A stretch of 5,702 nt of DNA, taken from the NCBI GenBank assembly GCA_035649575.1, contig DASRJH010000029.1:1-5702 (forward strand). The letters are read 5' to 3'. The stretch is from DASVAL01 sp035649575. GTDB lineage: Bacteria; Planctomycetota; UBA1135; UBA2386. Below are positions 1 to 5,702 of this stretch, piece after piece. Numbering within the stretch: the first letter of the stretch is position 1; every line of letters begins with the position of its first letter. Under the pieces are notes generated by a model. That model was not told the origin of the DNA. It did no database searches and saw only the letters and a list, made by a program, of their open reading frames with translations. The translations under genes were made by a program, and so were the position numbers.

Positions 1-751
1 CAGCGACCAGTTTTTCAAGACCGGCGCCGGCATCGGCAAGGTGCTCGAGTTCGCTGGCCCCGCAGTGACCGCGATGTCGCTCGACGAACGCGCGACGCTG
101 ACGAACATGGCTGTCGAAGCCGGCGGCTTCACGGGCATCATCGAAGCCGACGAAGTCGTCGTGGACTACATCGCGACGCTGCGCGGCACGGACCGCGCGA
201 AGCTGCGCCGGCAGATCGTCAAGGCCGACGCGGGTGCTCTCTACTGCAAGACGTTCGACATCGACCTCGTCGCACTCGAGCCGACCATTGCTCTGCCGGG
301 CGATCCACGCAACGGCATTCCGCTGCGCGAGCTGCGCGCCCAGAAGGGAAAGGTCGAGATCGACATCGCCTACGGCGGTTCGTGCACGGGCGGCAAGAAG
401 GCCGACATGGACATGTATGCCTCGGTCGTGCGCAGGGCGCTCGACAGAGGGCGCACGCTCGCCGCGAAGACCTACATCCAGTTCGGCAGCCAACGCATCC
501 GCGAGTACGCCGAGCGCATGGGCTACGTGACTTTGTTCGAGCAGGCCGGCGTCGAGCTCATCGACCCGAGCTGCGGCGCCTGCATCAAGGCCGGACCCGG
601 CGTGTCGTTCACGGCCGACGAGGTCACGGTCTCGGCGATCAACCGCAACTTCCCCGGTCGCTCGGGACCGGGCCAGGTCTATCTCGCGAGCCCGCTCGTC
701 GTCGCGGCGAGTGCCTTCCTCGGGTACGTCGGCGGACCCGAGGAGTTGTAG
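1..751 (+). CDS. Aconitase / 3-isopropylmalate dehydratase large-subunit family protein (5' end cut off)
   Basis: The reading frame is already open at base 2 and ends at TAG 749-751, so about 249 C-terminal residues are visible. The family isomerises hydroxy-acids such as citrate, homocitrate or 2-isopropylmalate by dehydration and rehydration on a [4Fe-4S] cluster in the cytoplasm. All three expected cluster cysteines are present: one in YGGSCTGGK (codon 383-385) and two in SCGACIKAGPG (572-574 and 581-583). The substrate-binding block INRNFPGRSGPG keeps the Asn-Arg and the second Arg of the aconitase NRNFxGR motif. The N-terminal visible part (EFAGPAV...NMAVEAGGFTG) matches the LeuC/aconitase core. 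Two features are unusual: the first cysteine motif reads SCTGG where the common family form is SCTN, and the protein stops after the core with no swivel (LeuD-like) domain following. That domain must be N-terminal, as in AcnB, or a separate gene elsewhere. The substrate is not determinable, so I give no gene symbol. Confidence 0.93.
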   Translation, partial: SDQFFKTGAGIGKVLEFAGPAVTAMSLDERATLTNMAVEAGGFTGIIEADEVVVDYIATLRGTDRAKLRRQIVKADAGALYCKTFDIDLVALEPTIALPGDPRNGIPLRELRAQKGKVEIDIAYGGSCTGGKKADMDMYASVVRRALDRGRTLAAKTYIQFGSQRIREYAERMGYVTLFEQAGVELIDPSCGACIKAGPGVSFTADEVTVSAINRNFPGRSGPGQVYLASPLVVAASAFLGYVGGPEEL

Positions 752-775
752 GCGCTGCCGCACGCGCGGCGCGGC

Positions 776-1234
776 TCAGACGCTGCGTCTCACGGCCGCC
801 CAGCGGATGAAACACGCGACGAGCAGCACCGGCACGCACACCGCGGCGACGACGAAGGCCCAGGTCCACCGCGCGGTGGCGCCACGCAGCCAACCGGGAC
901 CGTCACACAACTCGAGCAAGAGGCACGACGCGGCCACGAGCACGATCAGCAGGCTGCCGGGGCGCACGGCTGTTCGCGAAGTCGGCGTCCGCGTTTCGGC
1001 CAGCGTCATCACGCCGACGAGCAGGCTGGTGCAGAAGCACGTGAACCCGGTCGACGTCTGCCAACCCGGCGGGCCGACTAGTTCGCCCCAGAGGCGGTCG
1101 AAGCGGACGCAGATCCACGGCCAGGTCGCGGCGAGCGCCGTCGCGAACGCACTCGCATAGAGCAGCCACCGCCAGCCCGGGTGATCGGGTGCTCTGGCCA
1201 TGGGGACGCTGTCCGGTTCGGGCAGGAAACGCAT
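776..1234 (-). CDS. Small orphan integral membrane protein, four predicted transmembrane segments
   Basis: With the ATG at 1234-1232 this encodes 152 residues ending at TGA 778-776. I do not recognise a family. Four hydrophobic stretches are visible at about residues 22-43 (WRWLLYASAF start), 61-79, 93-109 and 122-143, separated by short loops, and the tail is basic (RWAAVRRSV). The protein has seven cysteines, including C66-x-C68 just inside the second segment, and several tryptophans. Composition and G/C-rich third positions look like a real gene, unlike the Arg-rich antisense frames around it. The start is uncertain. A second ATG at 1201 gives 141 residues, a TTG at 1270 would add 12 codons that also look coding, and none has a clear Shine-Dalgarno. 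The open frame continues far upstream to about 2071, but that part lies antisense to the next gene and is taken as a shadow. It converges on the aconitase gene with a 24-bp gap and is divergent from the gene at 1425. Confidence 0.68.
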   Translation of the reverse strand: MRFLPEPDSVPMARAPDHPGWRWLLYASAFATALAATWPWICVRFDRLWGELVGPPGWQTSTGFTCFCTSLLVGVMTLAETRTPTSRTAVRPGSLLIVLVAASCLLLELCDGPGWLRGATARWTWAFVVAAVCVPVLLVACFIRWAAVRRSV

Positions 1235-1424
1235 GAAGTCGAGATCGCGGGAGGCCCCATGGTAGGGCAAGCCGTGCCAGGACCAATCCCCGCCGTCGCG
1301 AGGGTGTGGTGCGTCACGCGTTTTCCCGAGGTGAGTCCCTGCAATCGACGATGCCGTGGGGGAGACCGGATCGGGACCGCAGTCGCAGGCGTTCGCGGTC
1401 GAAAGAGAAGCAGCAGGAGGGCTC
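1235..1424. promoter_or_regulatory. Divergent intergenic region, presumed promoters for both orphan membrane-protein genes
   Basis: These 190 bp separate the two divergent start codons, so promoters for both directions should lie here (inference from layout). I cannot identify a convincing -35/-10 pair on either strand. The region is a little less tidy than the coding DNA: it has a GCGTCACGC inverted repeat near 1312-1320 followed by a short T run, and otherwise no strong palindrome. Part of it may be coding if either gene uses an upstream alternative start (TTG 1270 on the minus strand, GTG 1356 on the plus strand). Confidence 0.35.
1415..1420 (+). promoter_or_regulatory. Shine-Dalgarno AGGAGG that fixes the ATG at 1425
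   Basis: A perfect AGGAGG lies four bases before ATG 1425-1427. It favours this start over the longer in-frame GTG at 1356, whose extra 23 residues look unremarkable. It is the strongest ribosome binding site among the first three complete genes in the window. Confidence 0.75.
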
Positions 1425-2276
1425 ATGACCGCCGCCGACCAGACCGACGCCGTCCACCCCGATCCCGTCGATCCCCATGCCGACGATTGGGCTCCGTTGC
1501 CCGAGGAAAAGCGGATCCTGCATCCTGGCGAGCTCATCGATGATGCGGCACACCCGCCGGCCGCGCCGGCACCAGCGCTCCCGAGCGTGGAGACGCAGGA
1601 GGCTCCGGTGGCCGAAGCGGATCCTGCCGCCGAACAGGCCCTCCGCGATCTGAAGGCGCAAATCGCGGCCCACGCGCCGGCGACGAGTCTCGTCGCGGAG
1701 GTCGTGCACCGCGAGGAGAAGAAGGAACGGCAGCAGCGCGCCGTGAGCGCCGTGCGCGCGGCCGACGCGGCCATCATGAAGGGCGGCAAGCAACCGCGAG
1801 ATCCTCTGCCGATCGAGTACGACGCCGGCGCGCACGGCCGGGACCAACGCGAGGAAGACGCGTGGTTCAAGGCGTTGCCGGCCGAGGAACGCAATCGCCT
1901 GCACGCCGCGTGGGCGCAGAAGCGCCAGCAGGTCTTGACGAACATTGCGAACCATCGCCGCAACGGCAATCGGCGGCTCGCCGCAGCTCTCTTCGTGTTC
2001 GCCGTGGTCGCGCTCGCGGGAACGCGAGTCATGTGGGCAGCCACCGCCGGCGCTGGCATCTGCTGCGGCATCTGGTGGCGTCAAGCTGTGCCGGATCGAA
2101 TCCGGGACCCGCTGCGCGCGGTCGGGTGTCTGCTCGGGATGCACGCGGTCGGGATGCTCGTGTACGGCTTCTTCGATGCGGCGGTCTTCATCGATGCGGT
2201 GGTCGTGGTGGGTCTCGCGACCCTCGTGGGATTCGACGGTGAGATGCGCCGCGCCGGCGGCTTCGACACGCATTGA
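1425..2276 (+). CDS. Orphan protein: charged Ala/Pro-rich N-terminal region plus C-terminal multi-pass membrane domain
   Basis: The gene encodes 283 residues from an ATG with a perfect AGGAGG to TGA 2274-2276. I do not recognise a family. Residues 1-40 are acidic (many Asp/Glu and several His). Residues 41-65 are Ala/Pro-rich and probably disordered. Residues 66-113 look helical, rich in Ala, Glu, Lys and Gln. A second charged helical patch, about 138-180, contains the run WFKALPAEERNRLHAAW. The last hundred residues are hydrophobic, with four likely membrane spans at about 184-199, 201-218 (including GICCGIWW), 231-250 and 252-270, then a short polar tail. No signal peptide is visible, so the N-terminal half is probably cytoplasmic (inference). 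It is divergent from the other four-span orphan and convergent with the next gene at only 9 bp. No catalytic motif is apparent. Possible roles are a membrane anchor or scaffold, but this is not supported by homology. Confidence 0.8.
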   Translation: MTAADQTDAVHPDPVDPHADDWAPLPEEKRILHPGELIDDAAHPPAAPAPALPSVETQEAPVAEADPAAEQALRDLKAQIAAHAPATSLVAEVVHREEKKERQQRAVSAVRAADAAIMKGGKQPRDPLPIEYDAGAHGRDQREEDAWFKALPAEERNRLHAAWAQKRQQVLTNIANHRRNGNRRLAAALFVFAVVALAGTRVMWAATAGAGICCGIWWRQAVPDRIRDPLRAVGCLLGMHAVGMLVYGFFDAAVFIDAVVVVGLATLVGFDGEMRRAGGFDTH

Positions 2277-2285
2277 CGCAGTGCG

Positions 2286-3422
2286 CTACGGCACGACGAA
2301 CCGTTCCTGCTGTCGCTCGCCGGCGCGCAGAGTCACCGACTGTTGCAGGCGCAGCCTGCCCGCGACGGACACTTCGAGCGAGTAGGTGCCCGCCGGCAAT
2401 GCCTCCGCGGGTCGAACCGGGCCCACGCCGGGCAGCGCCCCGACTGCCATCGCCGCGGTCTGGCCGCTCGTGACGACCCACATGCGGGGCACTTCAGGTC
2501 CGCCGGGCAGACGCAGCTGCAGCGTCACGGTGGCCCCGACCTGCTGCGGGTCGAGAAACGCGCCGGCGCTGTCGACGAGGTCGAAGGCCGGCAGGCAGCC
2601 CGGTTCGAGCGTCACGTCCTCGACGTATCCGTTGTCGCCGGTCAGCACGAACGTGCGCGAGTATGGCAGCAGTGGTTCGAGATTGCCGTCGGCGTCGGTC
2701 GCAGCGACGCGAATGCCGTACTCGCCCGCGGGCAGCGGCGGCAGCTTGTAGCGTCCATCGGGTGCCGCGGTGCGGCGAGCCCACAGCGCCTTGCCGTGAT
2801 GCCAGGCGGTCTCGCGCGACTCGTTCGTCAGTACGAACGCATCGACGCGCACGTTCGCGATCGGCTTCAGCGCGGTGTCGTGCACGAACAACGTGATGCC
2901 CGCGGCAGGGACGGTCGGAGTCAGCAGCACGTCGACGGCGGTGATCCCTTCGGCCACCGTCGCGAACTGGGGCCGCACGAACGGCGAGTAGCCCGTGGCC
3001 TCGACGAGCAGCTCGCCGCGCGCGGCGTTCGGCAGGTCCAGCGTTGCGCGCCCGTCGGCACCCTCACCGCGTTGTTCGGGTCCGTCGCTGCGAAAGCGCC
3101 AGCGAAAGGCTCGCACGGCCGCGAGGTTCTGCAGGTCGCGCACGGTCATTTCCACCTGGCTCCGCCCCGCAACCGGCGGCAGCGGCAGAGCTGGTGGCAC
3201 CGTGGGCGCCACCTCGGGCTGGTTCGGTGGCGGCTCCGCACTCGCGGGGTGTTCGCCCGGCGCGACCTGGCTGCGTTCGGGCGTGGGCACGGGCACCGTC
3301 CGGGCGGCGCGCGGCGCGGTCTCCGCGCCTGCAGGAGGGGTCTCCGAATCGCTGGTCACGAGCCACCAGCCGGCGGCGGCGGCGATCGCGAGCAGGACGA
3401 ACAAGACAACAGCAGCGCGCAT
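2286..3422 (-). CDS. Membrane-anchored envelope protein with proline-rich stalk and carboxypeptidase-regulatory-like beta-sandwich repeats
   Basis: The ATG at 3422-3420 gives 378 residues ending at TAG 2288-2286. The start is chosen because it begins directly with MRAAVVLFVLLAIAAAAGWW, a hydrophobic segment (residues 4-22) that acts as an uncleaved anchor or signal peptide. A GTG at 3494 would add 24 Arg/Cys-rich residues and is less likely. No strong Shine-Dalgarno is seen. Residues 27-86 form a flexible stalk with 18 prolines. From about 88 to the end the sequence reads as beta-sandwich modules with the typical phrases DGRATLDLPNAARGEL, DGRYKLPPLPAGEYGIRV and ALPAGTYSLEVSV, which recur in CarboxypepD_reg-like domains. 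Such domains are usually extracytoplasmic and structural or ligand-binding, not enzymatic, and I see no catalytic residues. A single cysteine (C276) is present outside the anchor. The gene is divergent from the exporter operon across 80 bp, so shared control is plausible but not shown. Confidence 0.88.
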   Translation of the reverse strand: MRAAVVLFVLLAIAAAAGWWLVTSDSETPPAGAETAPRAARTVPVPTPERSQVAPGEHPASAEPPPNQPEVAPTVPPALPLPPVAGRSQVEMTVRDLQNLAAVRAFRWRFRSDGPEQRGEGADGRATLDLPNAARGELLVEATGYSPFVRPQFATVAEGITAVDVLLTPTVPAAGITLFVHDTALKPIANVRVDAFVLTNESRETAWHHGKALWARRTAAPDGRYKLPPLPAGEYGIRVAATDADGNLEPLLPYSRTFVLTGDNGYVEDVTLEPGCLPAFDLVDSAGAFLDPQQVGATVTLQLRLPGGPEVPRMWVVTSGQTAAMAVGALPGVGPVRPAEALPAGTYSLEVSVAGRLRLQQSVTLRAGERQQERFVVP

Positions 3423-3442
3423 TGCCCGTAGTCTCGCAGACC

Positions 3443-3457
3443 GTCGCGCTGCGCGAC
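3443..3457. promoter_or_regulatory. Perfect 15-bp palindrome in the divergent intergenic region (candidate operator)
   Basis: GTCGCGC-T-GCGCGAC is a perfect 7-bp inverted repeat around one central base. It lies in the 80-bp gap between the divergent starts at 3422 (-) and 3503 (+), close to the minus-strand start. A shorter repeat, GTCT-CGC-AGAC (3431-3441), lies beside it. The position suits binding by a dimeric regulator controlling both directions. No regulator gene is in the window, and short GC palindromes arise readily in DNA of this composition, so the assignment is tentative. Confidence 0.3.
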
Positions 3458-3502
3458 AGAGCGAGCGATCGCCTGGCGCGCAGGCTACGCTCACGGCCTG
3501 CC

Positions 3503-4651
3503 TTGAAGACCCTTCGCCGCCTGCTGTTCTGGTCGTTGCTACTCGGCGGGCTCGTGCTCGGCGGCGTCTTGCTGACGCGAGAGCAGCCGCCGACCGTCAC
3601 CGTGCACAAGGTCGCGCGCGGCGTCGTCGAAGCCACGGTCGCGAACACGCGCGCGGGCACCGTGCAAGCCAACCGCCGCGCCAAGCTCGCGCCGAGCACC
3701 GGCGGCCAGGTCGAGCGGCTGCTGGTCAAGGAGGGCGACCGCGTAGTCGAGGGGCAAGTGCTGCTCGAGCTGTGGCGCGAAGACCTCGAAGCGCAGCTCG
3801 CACTCGCGCGCAGCGAAGTCGAACGCGCGACGGCGCTGGCCGAACAGGCGCGACTGCAGGCCGAGCTGGCCGAGCGCGAAGCGAAACGCGCCGAGGAGCT
3901 GCAACAGCAGGAGATCGGCGCCGGCGACGTCGTCGACCGCGCGGTCAGCCAGGCGAGGGCCGAGCGCGCGAGGGAGCGCGGCGCCGTTGCGGAAGCGCTG
4001 ACCCGGCAGAAGCAGGTGCAGTCGATCGAGGCGCAGATCTCGCGCATGACGCTGCGCGCGCCGTTCGCGGGCATCGTCGCCGAGGTCAATGGGGAGGTCG
4101 GCGAGTTCGTGACCCCGTCTCCCGTGGGCATCCCGACGCCGCCGGCCATCGACCTGATCGACGAGGCTGCACCCTACGTGTCGGCTCCGATCGACGAAGT
4201 GGACGCGGCACGCGTGCAGGTCGGCATGACGGCGCGCGTCACGCTGGACGCCTTCGGCAAGCGACAGTTCGCGGGGCGCGTGCGGCGCATCGCGCCCTAC
4301 GTGTTGGATCGCGAGAAGCAGGCGCGCACGGTCGACGTCGAGATCGAGTTCGTCGACCCGCCCGGCGACAGCAAGCTGCTGCCGGGCTACTCGGCGGACG
4401 TCGAGATCCTGATCGATACGCACACCGACGTCGTGCGCGTGCCGACCGAGAGTCTGCGCGACGGTTCCGTCGTCTTCGTCGTGCAGGACGACGGGACTCT
4501 GGCCACGCGCACGATCGAGGTCGGGCTCGCGAACTGGCGCTTCACGGAGGTCACGAGCGGTCTCGCCGCCGGACAGCGCATCGTCGGCGCGCACGCGGGG
4601 CTCGCGGACGGGATCAAAGTGCACCTCGAAGGAGGCGGCGGGCGCCCGTGA
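3503..4651 (+). CDS. HlyD/MacA-family periplasmic adaptor subunit of a tripartite ABC exporter
   Basis: The gene encodes 382 residues from TTG 3503-3505 to TGA 4649-4651. Adaptors of this family link an inner-membrane transporter to an outer-membrane channel. Residues 7-24 form one N-terminal membrane span (LLFWSLLLGGLVLGGVLL). Residues about 58-92 form the first half of a lipoyl-like domain (GGQVERLLVKEGDRVVEGQ). Residues 94-178 form an alpha-helical hairpin, helix one to about 137 and helix two from about 145. The second lipoyl half follows at 182-200 (MTLRAPFAGIVAEVNGEVG). A beta-barrel domain covers about 225-305 (APIDEVDAARVQVGMTARV), and a membrane-proximal domain covers the rest. The hairpin tip carries a partial TolC-docking motif: R129 and L133 are present, but the usual Ser is Ala140. 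TTG is chosen because no ATG or GTG lies upstream in a suitable place and the next GTG would cut the membrane span. No Shine-Dalgarno is evident. Its stop overlaps the ATPase start by four bases, so it is the first gene of a coupled operon. Confidence 0.93.
   Translation: MKTLRRLLFWSLLLGGLVLGGVLLTREQPPTVTVHKVARGVVEATVANTRAGTVQANRRAKLAPSTGGQVERLLVKEGDRVVEGQVLLELWREDLEAQLALARSEVERATALAEQARLQAELAEREAKRAEELQQQEIGAGDVVDRAVSQARAERARERGAVAEALTRQKQVQSIEAQISRMTLRAPFAGIVAEVNGEVGEFVTPSPVGIPTPPAIDLIDEAAPYVSAPIDEVDAARVQVGMTARVTLDAFGKRQFAGRVRRIAPYVLDREKQARTVDVEIEFVDPPGDSKLLPGYSADVEILIDTHTDVVRVPTESLRDGSVVFVVQDDGTLATRTIEVGLANWRFTEVTSGLAAGQRIVGAHAGLADGIKVHLEGGGGRP
4629..4635 (+). promoter_or_regulatory. Shine-Dalgarno AAGGAGG for the GTG start at 4648
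   Basis: A strong AAGGAGG lies inside the end of the adaptor gene, twelve bases before GTG 4648-4650. The spacing is longer than ideal. Together with the GTGA stop/start overlap, it supports GTG 4648 as the start of the ATPase and suggests translational coupling to the upstream gene. Confidence 0.55.
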
Positions 4652-5355
4652 TCGAGCTGCGCGGCGTCGATCGCGTGTTCCAGGTCGGCGATCAGGCTGT
4701 ACAGGCGCTGCGCGCAGTCGACCTGCGGATCAGGAGCGGCGAGTACTTGTCGCTGATGGGCCCGTCGGGCTCCGGCAAGTCGACGCTGCTGCACGTGCTC
4801 GGCCTGCTCGACCGACCGACGCGCGGCACCTATCTGCTCGATGGCCAGGACGTGACGGCGCTCGACGACGTGGCCCAGGCGCGCACGCGCAGGCTGCGCA
4901 TCGGGTTCGTGTTCCAGGCGTTCCACCTCGTGCCGCGGTTGACCACGGCGCAGAACGTGGCGCTGCCGCTCGTGCTGGCCGAGGTGCCGCCGGCCGAACG
5001 GCGCGAGCGCACGACGGCGCAACTGCGGGCGTTCGGGCTGCTCGACCGCGGTCACCATCTGCCCGACCAGCTCTCGGGCGGACAGCGCCAGCGCGCTGCG
5101 ATCGCGCGCGCGACCGTGACGCGACCGGATCTGCTGCTGGCCGACGAACCGACGGGCAACCTCGACCGCACGACGGGTCACGAGGTCGTGCGGATCCTCG
5201 AGCAACTGCACGACGGGGGCATCACACTGATCGTCGTCACGCATGACCAGGAGCTCGGCGCGCGGGCGCACCGGCGCCTGCGCATGGACGACGGCCGCCT
5301 CGTCGGCGACGTCGGCCAAGGCCGCGGGCCCGAACACAACGAGGAACCGAGATGA
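4648..5355 (+). CDS. ABC transporter ATP-binding protein, MacB/LolD-type exporter ATPase
   Basis: The gene encodes 235 residues from GTG 4648 to TGA 5353-5355, the usual length for a stand-alone ATPase of the MacB/LolD/FtsE group. It hydrolyses ATP at the inner membrane to drive the mechanotransmission-type permease encoded next. All nucleotide-binding motifs are intact: Walker A GPSGSGKS (38-45), Q-loop Q90 in FVFQAFHLVPRLT, signature LSGGQRQR (142-149), Walker B LLLADE (162-167) followed by the group-typical PTGNLD (168-173), and the H-loop His199 in VVTHDQE. The PTGNLD motif and the HlyD neighbour place it in this exporter group rather than among importers. In E. coli MacB the same domain is fused to the permease, whereas here it is a separate chain. 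The gene overlaps the adaptor stop by four bases (GTGA) and the permease start by four bases (ATGA), so the three genes form one operon with coupled translation. The last fifteen or so residues are polar and look like a non-conserved tail. Confidence 0.97.
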   Translation: MIELRGVDRVFQVGDQAVQALRAVDLRIRSGEYLSLMGPSGSGKSTLLHVLGLLDRPTRGTYLLDGQDVTALDDVAQARTRRLRIGFVFQAFHLVPRLTTAQNVALPLVLAEVPPAERRERTTAQLRAFGLLDRGHHLPDQLSGGQRQRAAIARATVTRPDLLLADEPTGNLDRTTGHEVVRILEQLHDGGITLIVVTHDQELGARAHRRLRMDDGRLVGDVGQGRGPEHNEEPR

Positions 5356-5702
5356 AGCTCGGCGACCGCGTCGGTTTCTGCCTGCAGAGTCTGCGGTCGC
5401 AGCCCGCGCGCACGCTCTTGATCGCTCTCGCCATGGCGATCGGCACCGCGGGCGTCGTCGTGCTCACGTGGCTCGGCGAAGCGGCGCGCCACTACGTCGT
5501 CGGCCAGTTCGACGCGCTCGGCACGAACCTCGTGATTGTGCTGCCGGGCCGCAGCGAGACGACCGGTTCGGCGCCGCCGCTGCTCGGCGAGACCTCGCGC
5601 GACCTGACGCTCGACGACGCGCAGGCGGTCAAGCGAAGCCCGGCCGTGCGCCGGCTCGCACCGGTGGTCGTTGGCGGCGCCGTGGTCGCGTTCGGCAACC
5701 GT
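5352..5702 (+). CDS. MacB/FtsX-type ABC transporter permease (3' end cut off)
   Basis: The frame opens at ATG 5352, overlapping the ATPase stop as ATGA, with GAGGAA at 5341-5346 as ribosome binding site. It runs off the window after 117 codons without a stop. The start shows the classic MacB-type N-terminus: a short amphipathic lead (SLRSQPARTLLIALAMAIG), first membrane span at about residues 20-41, then a periplasmic segment beginning GEAARHYVVGQFDALGTN and LVIVLPGR, typical of the MacB periplasmic core domain. Family members have this large periplasmic domain followed by three more spans and a C-terminal FtsX domain, which must lie beyond base 5702. It should form the homodimeric membrane part of the exporter, couple to the ATPase, and receive substrate from the periplasmic side or membrane. 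The closest alternative is a LolC/LolE-like lipoprotein releaser, but the adaptor gene upstream favours a MacAB-like tripartite exporter. Confidence 0.92.
   Translation, partial: MKLGDRVGFCLQSLRSQPARTLLIALAMAIGTAGVVVLTWLGEAARHYVVGQFDALGTNLVIVLPGRSETTGSAPPLLGETSRDLTLDDAQAVKRSPAVRRLAPVVVGGAVVAFGNR

Noticed and set aside
757..770. GCCGC-ACGC-GCGGC hairpin as a bidirectional terminator at the first convergent junction
   Set aside because: The five-bp stem is short for a terminator and there is no T run on either side. Such repeats are common in GC-rich DNA.
1235..2071. Minus-strand open frame extending the 776-1234 gene to 431 residues
   Set aside because: It is antisense to a well-supported gene with a perfect AGGAGG. 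The extension is rich in Ser, Arg and Ala with no domain-like pattern, typical of stop-poor high-GC DNA.
1314..2273. Long minus-strand frame of 319 codons opposite the orphan gene
   Set aside because: Composition is dominated by Arg, His, Asp and Ala with no hydrophobic core. It mirrors the + strand codons and reads as an antisense shadow.
2995..4647. Plus-strand frame running into the ATPase gene, suggesting a 786-residue fusion
   Set aside because: Only the part from GTG 4648 resembles an ABC ATPase. The upstream part is Arg/Ala-rich and overlaps the envelope-protein and adaptor genes in other frames.
3382..5105. Octamer GCGATCGC (identical to cyanobacterial HIP1) at 3382, 3465 and 5098
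   Set aside because: There are only three copies, two inside coding sequence. They are explained as well by GC-rich codon use, and nothing else suggests a cyanobacterial host.
3064..5337. Several minus-strand frames of 300-360 codons opposite the exporter operon
   Set aside because: They are antisense to confidently assigned adaptor and ATPase genes and show Arg/Ser/His-rich composition with no recognisable domains.

Overview
The window is GC-rich (roughly two-thirds G+C), with strong G/C bias at third codon positions. It is packed with protein genes. I see no RNA gene, mobile element, CRISPR array or phage-like module. The host is probably a diderm bacterium, because the last operon encodes a periplasmic adaptor of a tripartite exporter that still carries most of the motif used to dock on TolC-type outer-membrane channels. 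High-GC groups such as Planctomycetota or Myxococcota would fit, but the sequence alone does not settle the phylum.

Layout: (1) 1-751 (+) is the 3' part of an aconitase / isopropylmalate-dehydratase large-subunit gene with its three Fe-S cysteines. (2) 776-1234 (-) encodes a small orphan protein with four predicted membrane segments. (3) 1425-2276 (+) encodes an orphan protein with a long charged Ala/Pro-rich N-terminal half and a membrane-embedded C-terminal third. It is divergent from gene 2 across 190 bp. (4) 2286-3422 (-) encodes a membrane-anchored envelope protein with a proline-rich stalk and beta-sandwich (carboxypeptidase-regulatory-like) repeats. (5) 3503-5702 (+) is a translationally coupled operon of MacA/HlyD-type adaptor, MacB/LolD-type ATPase and the start of a MacB/FtsX-type permease, which runs off the window.

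Transcription direction alternates (+ - + - +), giving two tight convergent junctions (24 bp and 9 bp) and two divergent promoter regions (190 bp and 80 bp). The second divergent region, between the envelope protein and the exporter operon, holds a perfect 15-bp palindrome that is a candidate operator.

Functional reading: the exporter operon is confidently an ABC-type efflux or envelope-export system, with ATPase and permease as separate chains rather than fused as in E. coli MacB. Its substrate cannot be read from the sequence. The outer-membrane partner is not in the window. The two orphan membrane proteins and the beta-sandwich protein are the least explained parts. No clearly new system can be claimed, but these unknowns next to an exporter are the best candidates for follow-up.
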